Source: JAGQSZ01 sp049647585
GTDB lineage: Bacteria > Actinomycetota > Acidimicrobiia > Acidimicrobiales > Microtrichaceae
Direction of reading: 5' to 3'
Length of the DNA stretch: 15,662 nucleotides
NCBI GenBank assembly: GCA_049647585.1
Contig: JBARXY010000040.1
Span: 1-15,662, forward strand
Shown here in pieces: positions 6,705 through 14,572 of this stretch. A program made the translations under genes and the position numbers. The notes under the pieces were generated by a model, which worked only from the letters and a program-made list of their open reading frames with translations, was not told the origin of the DNA and searched no databases. Numbering within the stretch: position 1 is the stretch's first letter; every line of letters starts with the position of its first letter.

Positions 6705-9700
6705 ATGACCGAGCACTCAGACAGAACCCCCGACCGAAAGTCCAAGGCTGGACGCTCCGACGACCGGGTGCCGAAGGCGGAGTCCGGGTTCAGGGATCGA
6801 TTCGCCCGCCGCCCGCAACTGGGCGTGCTGCTGCTGATACTGGTCAGCTACGTCCCGCTGCTGTTGACCAAGCCGGGCAAGGTCGGCGCGGACACCAAGA
6901 GCTACCTGTATCTGGACCCGGGCCGTCTCCTGTCGAGGGCGCCGTTCATGTGGGACCCCAACATCGGGACCGGAACGGTGACGCATCAGAACATCGGCTA
7001 CCTGTGGCCGATGGGCCCCTACTACTTCGTGATGGACGCCATCGGCATACCCGACTGGGTTGCCCAGAGGCTCTGGCTGGGCTCGATAATCCTCGCCGCC
7101 GGACTCGGCGTCCGTTGGATGCTCAAGGAACTGCGTTGGGACGGTGCGGGGCTGACCGTCGCCGCTTTCGCCTATGCGCTGAGTCCCTATCTGTTGGACT
7201 ATGCGGCACGCATCTCGGTGATTCTTCTGCCCTTCGCCGGCCTGCCGTGGCTGATAGGTCTCGCCGACCGGTCACTTCGCCGCCAGGACTGGAAGGCCCC
7301 GGCGATCTTCGCCCTCGTCACCCTGACAGTCGGTGGGGTCAACGCGACGAGTCTGTTGCTGGTGATGGTCGGGCCGATGCTGTGGTTCGTCCACGCGACC
7401 TTCATCCTGCGGGAGGTGTCGTTCGCAAACGCAGTGCGCTCAGCGCTGCGGATCACGGTTCTGACGGCGGTCACCTCGCTGTGGTGGGTCGCAGGGCTGA
7501 TGATCCAAGGGTCACAGGGAATCCCGATACTTCGCTACACCGAGACGTACGAGACGGTCGCTGCTGCTGCATTCGCCCCGGATCTGCTGCGCGGGTTGGG
7601 ATACTGGTTCTTCTACGGCCAGGACGGCCTCGGTGCGTGGACGGCGTCGTCGGTGTCGATGATCCAGGCTCCGTTCACGCTCGCCCTCTCCTACCTACTG
7701 CCGGGACTCGGGTTCATCGGGGCGCTGTTGACCCGCTGGCGAAACCGGGTGTTCTTCGCCGGGATCGTCGTCGCCGGGCTCGTGATTTCGGTCGGCTCTC
7801 ATCCGTGGGACTCGCCCAGCCCGTACGGCGCAGTCTTCAAGGCCTGGTCGCATTCAGACCTGGGTTTGTCCTTCCGTTCGACTCCTCGGGCAGTGCCGCT
7901 GATCGCCTTGGGATTGTCGGTGTTCCTGGGTGCCGGAATCGCGGCGCTGGCACGCTGGCGTCCGAACCTGCACCGGCCCTTCGCCCTGGTGCTGCTGGTC
8001 CTGATCTGCCTGAACCAGATCGCGTTGTTCCGGGGACAGATGGTCGACCGGAACCTGCTGCGCGACGAGAACCTGCCGGACTACCGCATCGAAGCCGCCG
8101 ATGCGCTGAGCGATGGCGACCGGGAAACGCGGGTGCTCGAGTTTCCGGGAATCGACTTCGCCGCGTACCGCTGGGGCAACACCGTCGACCCTGTGACCCC
8201 AGGTTTGACCGACCGCGAATACGTCGCCCGCGAGTTGATCCCCTACGGGTCGCCGCCATCGGCGAACCTGCTCAACGATCTCGATGAGCCGTTCCAGGCG
8301 GGACGCAGCGATCCGTCGACACTGGCGCCCCTTTCCAGGCTCATGGGCGTCGGCGACATCATGTTCCGTGCCGACCTGCAGTTCGAGCGATATCTCACTC
8401 CGCGACCGCGCCTCACCTGGCGTCAACTTCTGAACGCTCCCGGACTCGGTGAGCCGATCACGTTCGGTCGTGCGGTTCCCAACGAGGCCGACCCGCAACT
8501 GCCGACCGACGACACCCAGAACTTCGGGATACCCGTCGGGGATGCCGATCCGCCACCGGTTTCGATTTTCCCCGTCGAGAAGCCACGACCCATCCTGCGG
8601 ACCATTGACGCCAAGGCTCCCGTCATCATCGCCGGAGACGGCAACGGGCTGGTTGGACTTGCAGCCAGTGGAGCCCTTCAGGCGGACCGGCCCAATCTCT
8701 ACTCGGCGACGTTCGCCGAAAAGAAGTCCGAGCTTGCGCGACTCCTCGCCGTGGACGCGTCCTCGCTGGTGGTGACCGACACGAACCGACGTTCCGGCCG
8801 ACGTTGGGGTTCGGTGCGCGAGAACGACGGCTACACCGAACGGGCCGGTGAGAAGCCACTGCTGGCGGATCCGACGGACAATCGCCTCGAGGTGTTCCCC
8901 GGTGCGACCGACGACTCCAGAACGGTCGTCGACCAGATTGGCGGCGCAACGGTCGCGGCATCGCGGTACGGCAACGGTGTGACCTACACCGCCGGTGATC
9001 GTGCCGTGAACGCGATGGATGGAAATCCCGCCACAGCCTGGCGGGTCGCAGCCTTCGAAAAGGCCGTCGGAAATTTCCTCGAGATCGACCTTCGTTCGCC
9101 GGTGACCACCGACCATCTGACCTTTCTGCAGGGCCAGGGTGCCAAGAATCGTTGGATGACCGGTGTGTCGTTGAGCTTCGACGGATCCACCCCGGTCGCA
9201 GTCGCTCTCGACGACACATCGAGGACCGCTCCTGGTCAGACCGTGACCTTCGATCGGCAGACGTTCTCGAAGCTGAGGATCACGATCGATTCGACCGATA
9301 TCGGCCCACAGGCCAGCTACCGGGGAATCTCCGATGTCGGTCTGGCCGAGGTCACGATCCCGGGCGTGGATCCGGTCCACGAAGTGGTGCGTCCGCCGGT
9401 GGACCTGCTGAATGCCGCCGGCGCCGACTCGATCTCGCATCCCCTCAGCTATGTCTTCGCCCGGCGGGCCAACAACCAACGCGACATTCTCGCGGCGGAC
9501 GAAGAGCCGTCCCTTCGGCGCTGGGTGATCGGACCGGCAAGCCGAAGTTTCACCCCGTTCGGCAAGGCCCGTGTGGCTGTGGGCCGCTCCGACAGCCAGA
9601 TCGATGAAACTCTTGGGCTCAAGGACGCAGCTCACGGCGGGGTTACCGCAAGTTCCACCGCACGACTACCGGGAACGGTCGCCAGTCGTGCCCGCTCAGC

Positions 9701-11282
9701 CGTCGACGGCGATCCGGGAACGGCGTTCCAGACGCCGATCAACCATCCGCTGCAGACGCTGACAGTCACCTATCCCGGGCCTGTGACGATCGACGGTCTA
9801 GAGATGGCGGTGTTCACCGACGGAAAGCACTCCGTCCCCACCCGGGTCACCGTCAGCGTCGACGGCGCCGAAGGCCCACCGCTTGACCTGGAGCCTGTCG
9901 ATATCGGGACCGGGAAGGCCAGAGGCGCCACGAGCACGCTGTCGGTCCCTACTGGAAAGCTTTCGGGCACGACTTTCACGGTGACGATCAACGCCGTCGA
10001 CGAAGTCGCATCCAAGGACTGGTTCGCGGCTTCCCGGATCGTCCTTCCGGTCGGAATCGCCGAGGTCGGGCTCCCAGCGGTTGAGTTGCCGGCTGCAACC
10101 AGTCCCCTGCCCGACACCTGCCGCAGCGATCTGGTCGAGATCGACGGCAGGGCGATACCGCTGCGACTGGCTGGAACCCTCGGTGAAGCGACAGCCGGGG
10201 ACATTGTCCACCTGGTCAGCTGCGGCGGCCCGGTCGAGATCGAATCCGGCAAGGCCCTTCTGAGTAGCAACCCGGGTATCGACACAGGAGTTGACGTCGA
10301 CCTGTTGACACTCGCTTCGGCGGCTGGTGGTGGCCCCGGTGTCGACACACTGGCGGACCCGCCCGGTGAAGGACCCGATGCTCCCGACACTGAACCGGAG
10401 CGGACCGGCAGGATCAGCTACGACGTGAAGGTGCGCGATGCGAAGTCGCCGTATTGGGTCGTGCTCGGCCAGAGCCACGGTTCGGGCTGGAGAGCCACAA
10501 CCTCTGACGGCACCGATCTGGGCGAGTCGACGCTGATCAACGGCTATGCGAACGGATGGCTGATTGACCCCGCCAAGTCGGGTGAGGACGTGACCGTCCA
10601 CATCACCTGGGCACCGCAGAAGCTGGTCTGGATAGGCCTGGGTGCCTCGGCGATCGGTGTTCTGATCTGTCTGGTATTTGCGCTTCGGCGTACGAAGCAG
10701 CGAGTCCCATCCTCGGCCGATGGCAGCGCCGGTGCGGCCGCTCCCAGTGAGGCGGAGGGCTTCGAGGCAGCCGGCCGCGGTTCTGTAGTTGGCTCCGATG
10801 CTGTGGCGGACGAGGCTGGATCTGCTGCTGTCCGGGTCGATCCCGATGCTGTGGCGGACGAGGCTGGGTCTCCTGCTGTGGATCAGACGGCACCCTCAGT
10901 GTCTCCGGTGGGAGTGTCGCTATTCGAGGTTGACGGTCCAGCGTTGTCCAACCGAGCGTCGGCGATCGTTACCGTTGTCGCCGGACTGGTAGGGCTTGTC
11001 TTCGGTGGCTGGCCTATCGGTCTGGGAGTGATGGCCGCGGCTCTTGTCATGTCACGGGTCCGGGTAGGCCAGAGCGTGGCCCGCATCGCCTGCGTCGGGC
11101 TCTACGGCGCTGCGGTCGGCTACATCATCCTGAAAGAGCTGCTCAATCGGTACCCGCTCGACTTCAGGTGGGTCGCCCAGTTCGAGGTCACCCATGCCTG
11201 GGCGCTGGGCGCCACGATCCTGCTCGGAGTGATCGTCGTGATCGACGATCTTCGCTCCTCACGCCCCAGAGAGCGGGATTGA
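6705..11282 (+). CDS. aftD: AftD, alpha-(1->3)-arabinofuranosyltransferase (arabinogalactan/LAM assembly)
   Basis: A protein of 1525 residues from ATG 6705, close to the very large AftD family (about 1400 residues in mycobacteria). Residues 1-37 are a charged cytoplasmic tail, and the first span is 39-54. The outer loop has KVGADTKSYLYLDP (59-72, Asp63) and MWDPNIGTGTVTHQNIGYLW (82-101), as in the DUF3367/GT-C N-terminus. Multiple spans run to about 450. A long outer region follows, with two discoidin/F5-8-type-C-like carbohydrate-binding domains at about 744-886 and 975-1125. GSGWRATT near 1260 precedes a span at about 1306-1328. A repetitive Ala/Asp/Glu/Ser linker comes next, then three or more C-terminal spans (about 1417-1516). 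AftD is known to use decaprenyl-phospho-arabinose to add alpha-1,3 branches in the arabinan of arabinogalactan and lipoarabinomannan. The 65-codon upstream extension to ATG 6510 was rejected as non-protein-like. No clear Shine-Dalgarno is seen at 6705. Confidence 0.87.
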   Translation: MTEHSDRTPDRKSKAGRSDDRVPKAESGFRDRFARRPQLGVLLLILVSYVPLLLTKPGKVGADTKSYLYLDPGRLLSRAPFMWDPNIGTGTVTHQNIGYLWPMGPYYFVMDAIGIPDWVAQRLWLGSIILAAGLGVRWMLKELRWDGAGLTVAAFAYALSPYLLDYAARISVILLPFAGLPWLIGLADRSLRRQDWKAPAIFALVTLTVGGVNATSLLLVMVGPMLWFVHATFILREVSFANAVRSALRITVLTAVTSLWWVAGLMIQGSQGIPILRYTETYETVAAAAFAPDLLRGLGYWFFYGQDGLGAWTASSVSMIQAPFTLALSYLLPGLGFIGALLTRWRNRVFFAGIVVAGLVISVGSHPWDSPSPYGAVFKAWSHSDLGLSFRSTPRAVPLIALGLSVFLGAGIAALARWRPNLHRPFALVLLVLICLNQIALFRGQMVDRNLLRDENLPDYRIEAADALSDGDRETRVLEFPGIDFAAYRWGNTVDPVTPGLTDREYVARELIPYGSPPSANLLNDLDEPFQAGRSDPSTLAPLSRLMGVGDIMFRADLQFERYLTPRPRLTWRQLLNAPGLGEPITFGRAVPNEADPQLPTDDTQNFGIPVGDADPPPVSIFPVEKPRPILRTIDAKAPVIIAGDGNGLVGLAASGALQADRPNLYSATFAEKKSELARLLAVDASSLVVTDTNRRSGRRWGSVRENDGYTERAGEKPLLADPTDNRLEVFPGATDDSRTVVDQIGGATVAASRYGNGVTYTAGDRAVNAMDGNPATAWRVAAFEKAVGNFLEIDLRSPVTTDHLTFLQGQGAKNRWMTGVSLSFDGSTPVAVALDDTSRTAPGQTVTFDRQTFSKLRITIDSTDIGPQASYRGISDVGLAEVTIPGVDPVHEVVRPPVDLLNAAGADSISHPLSYVFARRANNQRDILAADEEPSLRRWVIGPASRSFTPFGKARVAVGRSDSQIDETLGLKDAAHGGVTASSTARLPGTVASRARSAVDGDPGTAFQTPINHPLQTLTVTYPGPVTIDGLEMAVFTDGKHSVPTRVTVSVDGAEGPPLDLEPVDIGTGKARGATSTLSVPTGKLSGTTFTVTINAVDEVASKDWFAASRIVLPVGIAEVGLPAVELPAATSPLPDTCRSDLVEIDGRAIPLRLAGTLGEATAGDIVHLVSCGGPVEIESGKALLSSNPGIDTGVDVDLLTLASAAGGGPGVDTLADPPGEGPDAPDTEPERTGRISYDVKVRDAKSPYWVVLGQSHGSGWRATTSDGTDLGESTLINGYANGWLIDPAKSGEDVTVHITWAPQKLVWIGLGASAIGVLICLVFALRRTKQRVPSSADGSAGAAAPSEAEGFEAAGRGSVVGSDAVADEAGSAAVRVDPDAVADEAGSPAVDQTAPSVSPVGVSLFEVDGPALSNRASAIVTVVAGLVGLVFGGWPIGLGVMAAALVMSRVRVGQSVARIACVGLYGAAVGYIILKELLNRYPLDFRWVAQFEVTHAWALGATILLGVIVVIDDLRSSRPRERD
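10795..10879 (+). repeat. 48-bp direct repeat (nearly two units) in the aftD linker
   Basis: The unit starting at 10795 recurs at 10843. The first ~37 bp are almost identical, and the remaining ~11 bp of the unit differ. In protein this gives DAVADEAGSAAV and DAVADEAGSPAV with a 16-residue period, within an acidic low-complexity linker between the outer domain's anchoring span and the last membrane spans. Confidence 0.9.
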
Positions 11283-11285
11283 AAC

Positions 11286-11373
11286 CTGCGCTCACGCGCC
11301 GACCGGAGCGGGATGGTCGGCGCTGAACCCTGCGCTCACGAGTCGACCGGCGCGGGATGGTCGGCGCTGATCC
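11286..11373. repeat. 44-bp tandem repeat x2 directly after aftD
   Basis: Units 11286-11329 and 11330-11373 differ at about 4 of 44 positions. Both contain CTGCGCTCACG, then GGGATGGTCGGCGCTGA. The sequence just before, around the aftD stop (GAGCGGGATTGAAACC), resembles the end of a unit with an internal deletion. A degenerate earlier copy may therefore have supplied the stop codon. Confidence 0.88.
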
Positions 11374-11381
11374 GCATGGTC

Positions 11382-11527
11382 GGCCCGAACGGGCTCGCCG
11401 ATGGGGCAAAATGGTTGGGAAGTGTGATTGGAGTGGTCGTTATTCGACCACTCCAATGACACTTCTCCAGAAATCTTCACCGCAGGCGGATCTTTGACGC
11501 ACCGAGTTGGCCCGAACGGGCTCGCCG
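11382..11527. repeat. 19-bp direct repeat pair flanking the hairpin
   Basis: GGCCCGAACGGGCTCGCCG is present exactly at 11382-11400 and 11509-11527. Each copy contains a small dyad, GCCCG-AA-CGGGC. The two copies bracket the long hairpin at 11420-11464. The rest of the 306-bp spacer (11283-11588) shows no gene. Confidence 0.92.
11420..11464. terminator. Strong hairpin, probable bidirectional terminator between convergent genes
   Basis: The left arm 11420-11439 pairs with the right arm 11445-11464 over 20 bp with one mismatch and a 5-nt loop (TTATT). It lies in the convergent spacer between aftD and the methyltransferase gene, where a terminator serving both strands is expected. Neither side has a good U-run, so it would be an actinobacterial-type terminator without a poly-U tail. 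It could instead be the core of a small repeat element. Confidence 0.65.
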
Positions 11528-11588
11528 CAGGCTTGCCAGTGCGGGGCGCGGCGCCGGGCGCTTGGGTGGACTCTTGCGAGTTAGCGGC

Positions 11589-12371
11589 TCAGCGTTTGGG
11601 CTTGCCGGCTATGGCCAGGAGGACGAGCGTCGACGGGTCGATCTTGTCGGTGACGAAGAAGTCCTTGTCGGTGATACCCGACTGACCCCCAACCTGCTCG
11701 GTGTTGGTGAACCTGTAGGCGATACGACGGCCGGTGGCGTGCAGCCAGACGAAAGCCTTACGAGGCAGCTTGTGGCGCAGTCCGAACGGATCGAGCTTCA
11801 ACAGCTTGTTCGCCATCTCCCGCCGCTTCTCGAAGTCGGCCTTGACCGTCGGCGTGGCATCCAGGCCGACAACCGTGACGTCGTCGAAGTGTCGGGAGAG
11901 CATCGCCTGCAGATCCTCGGGGTCGAAGAGGTAGACGTGGTAGGGATTTTCGAAATCCGCGGGCTTGTTGGGCGTGAGGAAGAACGCCCGACCGTCCTCT
12001 GCGAGAACCCGGGACACCTCGGAGACATGGAACTCAGGATCGACAAAGTGCTCAATCAGGTGTGACGAGCAGATGTCGTCGAATGCATCTCCACGTATTG
12101 GCAGCTTGGCGCCATCGCTGCAGATGGTGCGCAGGTCGACCTCGGGGTGGAGCTTGACCGCTGTCGCAGCTGTTTCCTGGTCGTAATCGACTCCAATGAG
12201 CATGCGATCCTCTGATGCAAAGCTGACGGTGCCATCGGCAAGTCCGCATCCCAGGTCGAGCATCTTGCCGCTGCCCACCCTGGCGCGCACCTCTCGATAG
12301 CCCGCGGCGTGCAGCGCCAGGAGCGAATCTGGGGTCTGGCCCTCCATGGGGCGTTCACCGGTGAGCTTCAA
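11589..12371 (-). CDS. Class I SAM-dependent methyltransferase (260 aa)
   Basis: A single-domain Rossmann methyltransferase. SAM-binding motif I is MLDLGCGLADG (37-47), and the acidic end of strand 2 is GVDYD (60-64). Motif II region is FDDICSSHLIEHF (97-109), followed by the strand-5 segment EDGRAFFLTPNKP (125-137). The HLIEH signature is typical of the methyltransferase type 11 group. There are no membrane spans, so it is cytoplasmic. The start is TTG 12371, set by the Shine-Dalgarno AGGAG five nt upstream, and it gives the N-terminus KLTGERPMEGQTPDS. The next ATG (M9) would cut into that segment. It is convergent with aftD and divergent from the GT4 gene. A role in methylating a sugar or lipid intermediate of the envelope glycan is plausible from context but not shown. 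Confidence 0.88.
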   Translation of the reverse strand: MKLTGERPMEGQTPDSLLALHAAGYREVRARVGSGKMLDLGCGLADGTVSFASEDRMLIGVDYDQETAATAVKLHPEVDLRTICSDGAKLPIRGDAFDDICSSHLIEHFVDPEFHVSEVSRVLAEDGRAFFLTPNKPADFENPYHVYLFDPEDLQAMLSRHFDDVTVVGLDATPTVKADFEKRREMANKLLKLDPFGLRHKLPRKAFVWLHATGRRIAYRFTNTEQVGGQSGITDKDFFVTDKIDPSTLVLLAIAGKPKR

Positions 12372-12375
12372 GACT

Positions 12376-12381
12376 TCTCCT
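12376..12381 (-). promoter_or_regulatory. Shine-Dalgarno AGGAGA that fixes a TTG start
   Basis: On the minus strand AGGAG is followed by AAGTC and TTG 12371, a near-ideal spacing. This is the reason for choosing the rare TTG start for the methyltransferase. Confidence 0.75.
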
Positions 12382-12420
12382 ATTGTGGACTGTTCGTGGG
12401 CATTGGCTACGACTCGGGGA

Positions 12421-12516
12421 CTGCATGGTTCGGGTCGGGACTGCGTGGTTCGGGTCGGGACTGCGTGGTTCGGGTCGGGACTGCTTGGTCGAGGGGTTCG
12501 GGACTGCTTGGTCGAG
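12421..12516. repeat. 20-bp tandem repeat array in a divergent promoter region
   Basis: Three units at 12421-12440, 12441-12460 and 12461-12480 have the sequence CTGCRTGGTTCGGGTCGGGA; the second and third are identical and the first differs by one base. Two decayed units follow at 12481-12503 and 12504-12516, and a partial one precedes at about 12411-12420. The array lies in the 271-bp region between the divergent methyltransferase and GT4 starts. The rest of that region has no convincing gene. A loose -10 candidate, TAGCAT (12557-12562), lies about 80 nt before the GT4 start. Confidence 0.92.
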
Positions 12517-12642
12517 CCTGTGAGGCCGTATCAGCAGTTCGACGATGCTGACTAAGTAGCATAGAAGGCCTTATCCCCCGGACTTGGGAGCGCTTGTCGC
12601 TGCCGCCGGAGAGACACCCGGAGAATCCTTGGAATCGGACCT

Positions 12643-13830
12643 GTGCAGACCCCTGTAGCCAGCGAGAGCACCATCAAGACCATTTCCGACATGGCTGAGC
12701 GGGCGGGTCTGGAGCGGATCCACATGCTGGCATGGCGTGACCTTGACGACGACGAAGCCGGCGGTTCAGAAGTCCACGCGCACAACATCGCGTCCATTTG
12801 GACCCAGAGCGGGCTTCAGGTGACCATGCGGACGTCCGCTGCGAAGGGGCAACCCGCCTCCGCCACCCGTGAGGGCTACTCGGTGTCTCGTCGAGCAGGC
12901 CGATTCACGGTCTTCCCACGCAGCGCTCTCGCCGAGATGACCGGACGCCTCGGACCCTGTGATGCACTTGTGGAGATCTGGAACGGGATGCCGTTCGGCT
13001 CGCCCCTCTGGTGGAGGGGCCCGCGGGCGATCTGGCTCCATCACGTCCACGGGCCAATGTGGGCAATGACCCTTCCGGGGCCGGTGGCGAAGTTCGGTGT
13101 TGCGATCGAAGAGAAGATTGCGCCTCGCTTCTACCGGCATCAGCCGATCGTCACTCTGTCGAGGTCATCGAAACGTGAGATCGTCGGCGACCTTGGCTTC
13201 GATGAGGACAAGGTGAGGGTCATTTCGCCGGGAGTGGATCCGTACTTCACACCTGGCGGAGAGAAGTCGCCCACTCCCCTGGCGGTTGCTGTTGGTCGCC
13301 TGGTTCCGGTGAAGGACTTTCCGCGGCTGGTTCGCATAATGGCTGCCGCCCGCGAGCGTGTTCCTGACCTCGAGCTCGTAATTGTCGGCGAGGGCTATGA
13401 GCGGGACAAGATCGTCGCGACGATCGCCGAGTGCGGAGGAGAATCGTGGGTTCGTCTGGCCGGTCGGATCAGTGATGACGAGCTTCGCGACCTCTATCGG
13501 CGGGCCTGGATAGCTTCCTCGGCGTCGGTCCGCGAAGGCTGGGGAATGACCCTGACCGAGGCGGCAGCATGCGGTACTCCGACGGTCGCAACCGATATCG
13601 CCGGACACTCCGACGCTGTGGACGAGGACCGGAGTGGGCTTCTGCGCAGTACTGATGCAGATCTGGCAGAGGCCGTGGTGTCGGTAATGACAGACACCGA
13701 ATTACGCATGAGGCTGCAGAAGGGTGCGTTGGAGCGGGCCGCTGAACTCACCTGGGAGAACGCGGCGATTGCCAACTTCGAGGTCCTTGCCCTCGATGCG
13801 ATCTCCCGACGTCGGGCCGGCGGACGATGA
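12643..13830 (+). CDS. GT4 (GT-B fold) glycosyltransferase (395 aa)
   Basis: The N-terminal domain has GGSEVHAHNIASIW (40-53), the glycine-rich acceptor-side motif of GT4 enzymes, and HHVHGPMW (133-140). The C-terminal domain opens with a donor-site segment, GRLVPVKDFPRL (218-229; Arg219 and Lys224 expected to hold the donor phosphates). It ends with the EX7E signature in REGWGMTLTEAAACGTPTVA (Glu298, Glu306). There are no membrane spans, so it is a retaining, nucleotide-sugar-dependent enzyme on the cytoplasmic side. GTG 12643 is the longest sensible start, but no Shine-Dalgarno supports it. ATG 12691 (M17) or an even later start just before LERIHMLAW is possible. The stop overlaps the HAD gene by ATGA, so the two proteins are made together. 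The sugar is unknown. Confidence 0.88.
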   Translation: MQTPVASESTIKTISDMAERAGLERIHMLAWRDLDDDEAGGSEVHAHNIASIWTQSGLQVTMRTSAAKGQPASATREGYSVSRRAGRFTVFPRSALAEMTGRLGPCDALVEIWNGMPFGSPLWWRGPRAIWLHHVHGPMWAMTLPGPVAKFGVAIEEKIAPRFYRHQPIVTLSRSSKREIVGDLGFDEDKVRVISPGVDPYFTPGGEKSPTPLAVAVGRLVPVKDFPRLVRIMAAARERVPDLELVIVGEGYERDKIVATIAECGGESWVRLAGRISDDELRDLYRRAWIASSASVREGWGMTLTEAAACGTPTVATDIAGHSDAVDEDRSGLLRSTDADLAEAVVSVMTDTELRMRLQKGALERAAELTWENAAIANFEVLALDAISRRRAGGR

Positions 13831-14471
13831 CCGAGTTCGTTCTGGGTGTCGACCTCGATGGGGTCTGCGCCGACTACACGCTCGGTTTCAGATCGGTCGC
13901 AGCCATCGAGTGGGACGTGCCCGAGGAGTCGCTCACAACCGATGTCAGCTGGGATTTCGCGGAGTGGGGACTCGATCGTGAGAAGTTCCTGAAGCTGCAC
14001 CGAACCTCTGTGCAGGACCACCGGATGTTCAGGGACATGCCGGCAATCGACGGCGCCTCGGACTCGTTGTGGCGGATCTCGGATGCAGGTGTGTGGCTGC
14101 GCATCGTGACCCACCGTCTGGTCACCAACTGGGGCCACGCGGTAATCGTCTCCGACACCGTCGAGTGGCTGGACTACCGCAGCATCCCGTACCGCGACAT
14201 CTGTTTCCTCGGTCGCAAGGTCGAGGTCCAGGCGGACGCCTATATCGAGGACGCACCTCACAACATTGAGGCACTCCGAGAGGCCGGCAACACTGTGATC
14301 GTGTTCGATCAGCCCTACAACCGGGATATCGAAGGGCTCAGGGCGAAGACCTGGGCCGAGGTGGAGGTGATCGTCGCCCAGCTGGTCGCAGATTCGGGAA
14401 GGACGTTCGCCTCGCAACTACCAGGTCTGGACGCGGGGAGCGCCCGCTTGGAGCGCCACAAGCACTCCTGA
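13827..14471 (+). CDS. HAD-family 5'(3')-nucleotidase-like phosphatase (214 aa)
   Basis: HAD motif I is GVDLDGVCADYT (7-18), with nucleophile Asp9 and acid/base Asp11. The V after DG and the following AD match the NT5C-type 5'-nucleotidase subgroup. Motif II is IVTHR (93-97, Thr95), a basic motif III candidate is GRK at 129-131 (Lys131), and motif IV is YIEDAPHN (139-146). No cap-domain insertion of note and no membrane spans are seen. Its ATG overlaps the GT4 stop (ATGA), so it is translationally coupled. Phosphatase partners of glycosyltransferases may remove UDP- or GDP-derived nucleotides or dephosphorylate a sugar phosphate; which of these applies is inference. The C-terminal ~40 residues (from about AEVEVIVAQ) are less conserved-looking, and the stop lies in a short repeated word, CACTCCTGAC. 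Confidence 0.87.
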   Translation: MTEFVLGVDLDGVCADYTLGFRSVAAIEWDVPEESLTTDVSWDFAEWGLDREKFLKLHRTSVQDHRMFRDMPAIDGASDSLWRISDAGVWLRIVTHRLVTNWGHAVIVSDTVEWLDYRSIPYRDICFLGRKVEVQADAYIEDAPHNIEALREAGNTVIVFDQPYNRDIEGLRAKTWAEVEVIVAQLVADSGRTFASQLPGLDAGSARLERHKHS

Positions 14472-14520
14472 CAGGTGGTGCCGATCATCGCGGGTCATAG
14501 GCCCCCCTGCGCTCTCCAAG

Positions 14521-14568
14521 ACTCCTGACGGTCCGCCAACCGGCACTCCTGACGGGCCGCCAACCGGT
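14521..14568. repeat. 24-bp tandem repeat x2 between convergent genes
   Basis: Units 14521-14544 and 14545-14568 differ at two positions; the shared core is ACTCCTGACG then CCGCCAACCGG. A third partial copy, CACTCCTGAC, lies at about 14463-14472 and contains the HAD gene's stop codon. The 101-bp spacer shows no strong terminator hairpin. Confidence 0.9.
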
Positions 14569-14572
14569 GCGA

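Noticed and set aside
7854..9635. 593-codon open frame on the minus strand opposite aftD
   Set aside because: It lies wholly within a well-supported gene, shows no recognisable domain, and is explained by high-GC codon bias, which suppresses stops on the opposite strand.
11292..11480. Small minus-strand open frames in the aftD/methyltransferase spacer
   Set aside because: They run through tandem repeats and the hairpin, lack a ribosome site, and look like no protein.
12421..12516. 20-bp repeat array as a CRISPR
   Set aside because: The units are directly abutting with no spacers, there is no leader, and no cas gene is in the window.
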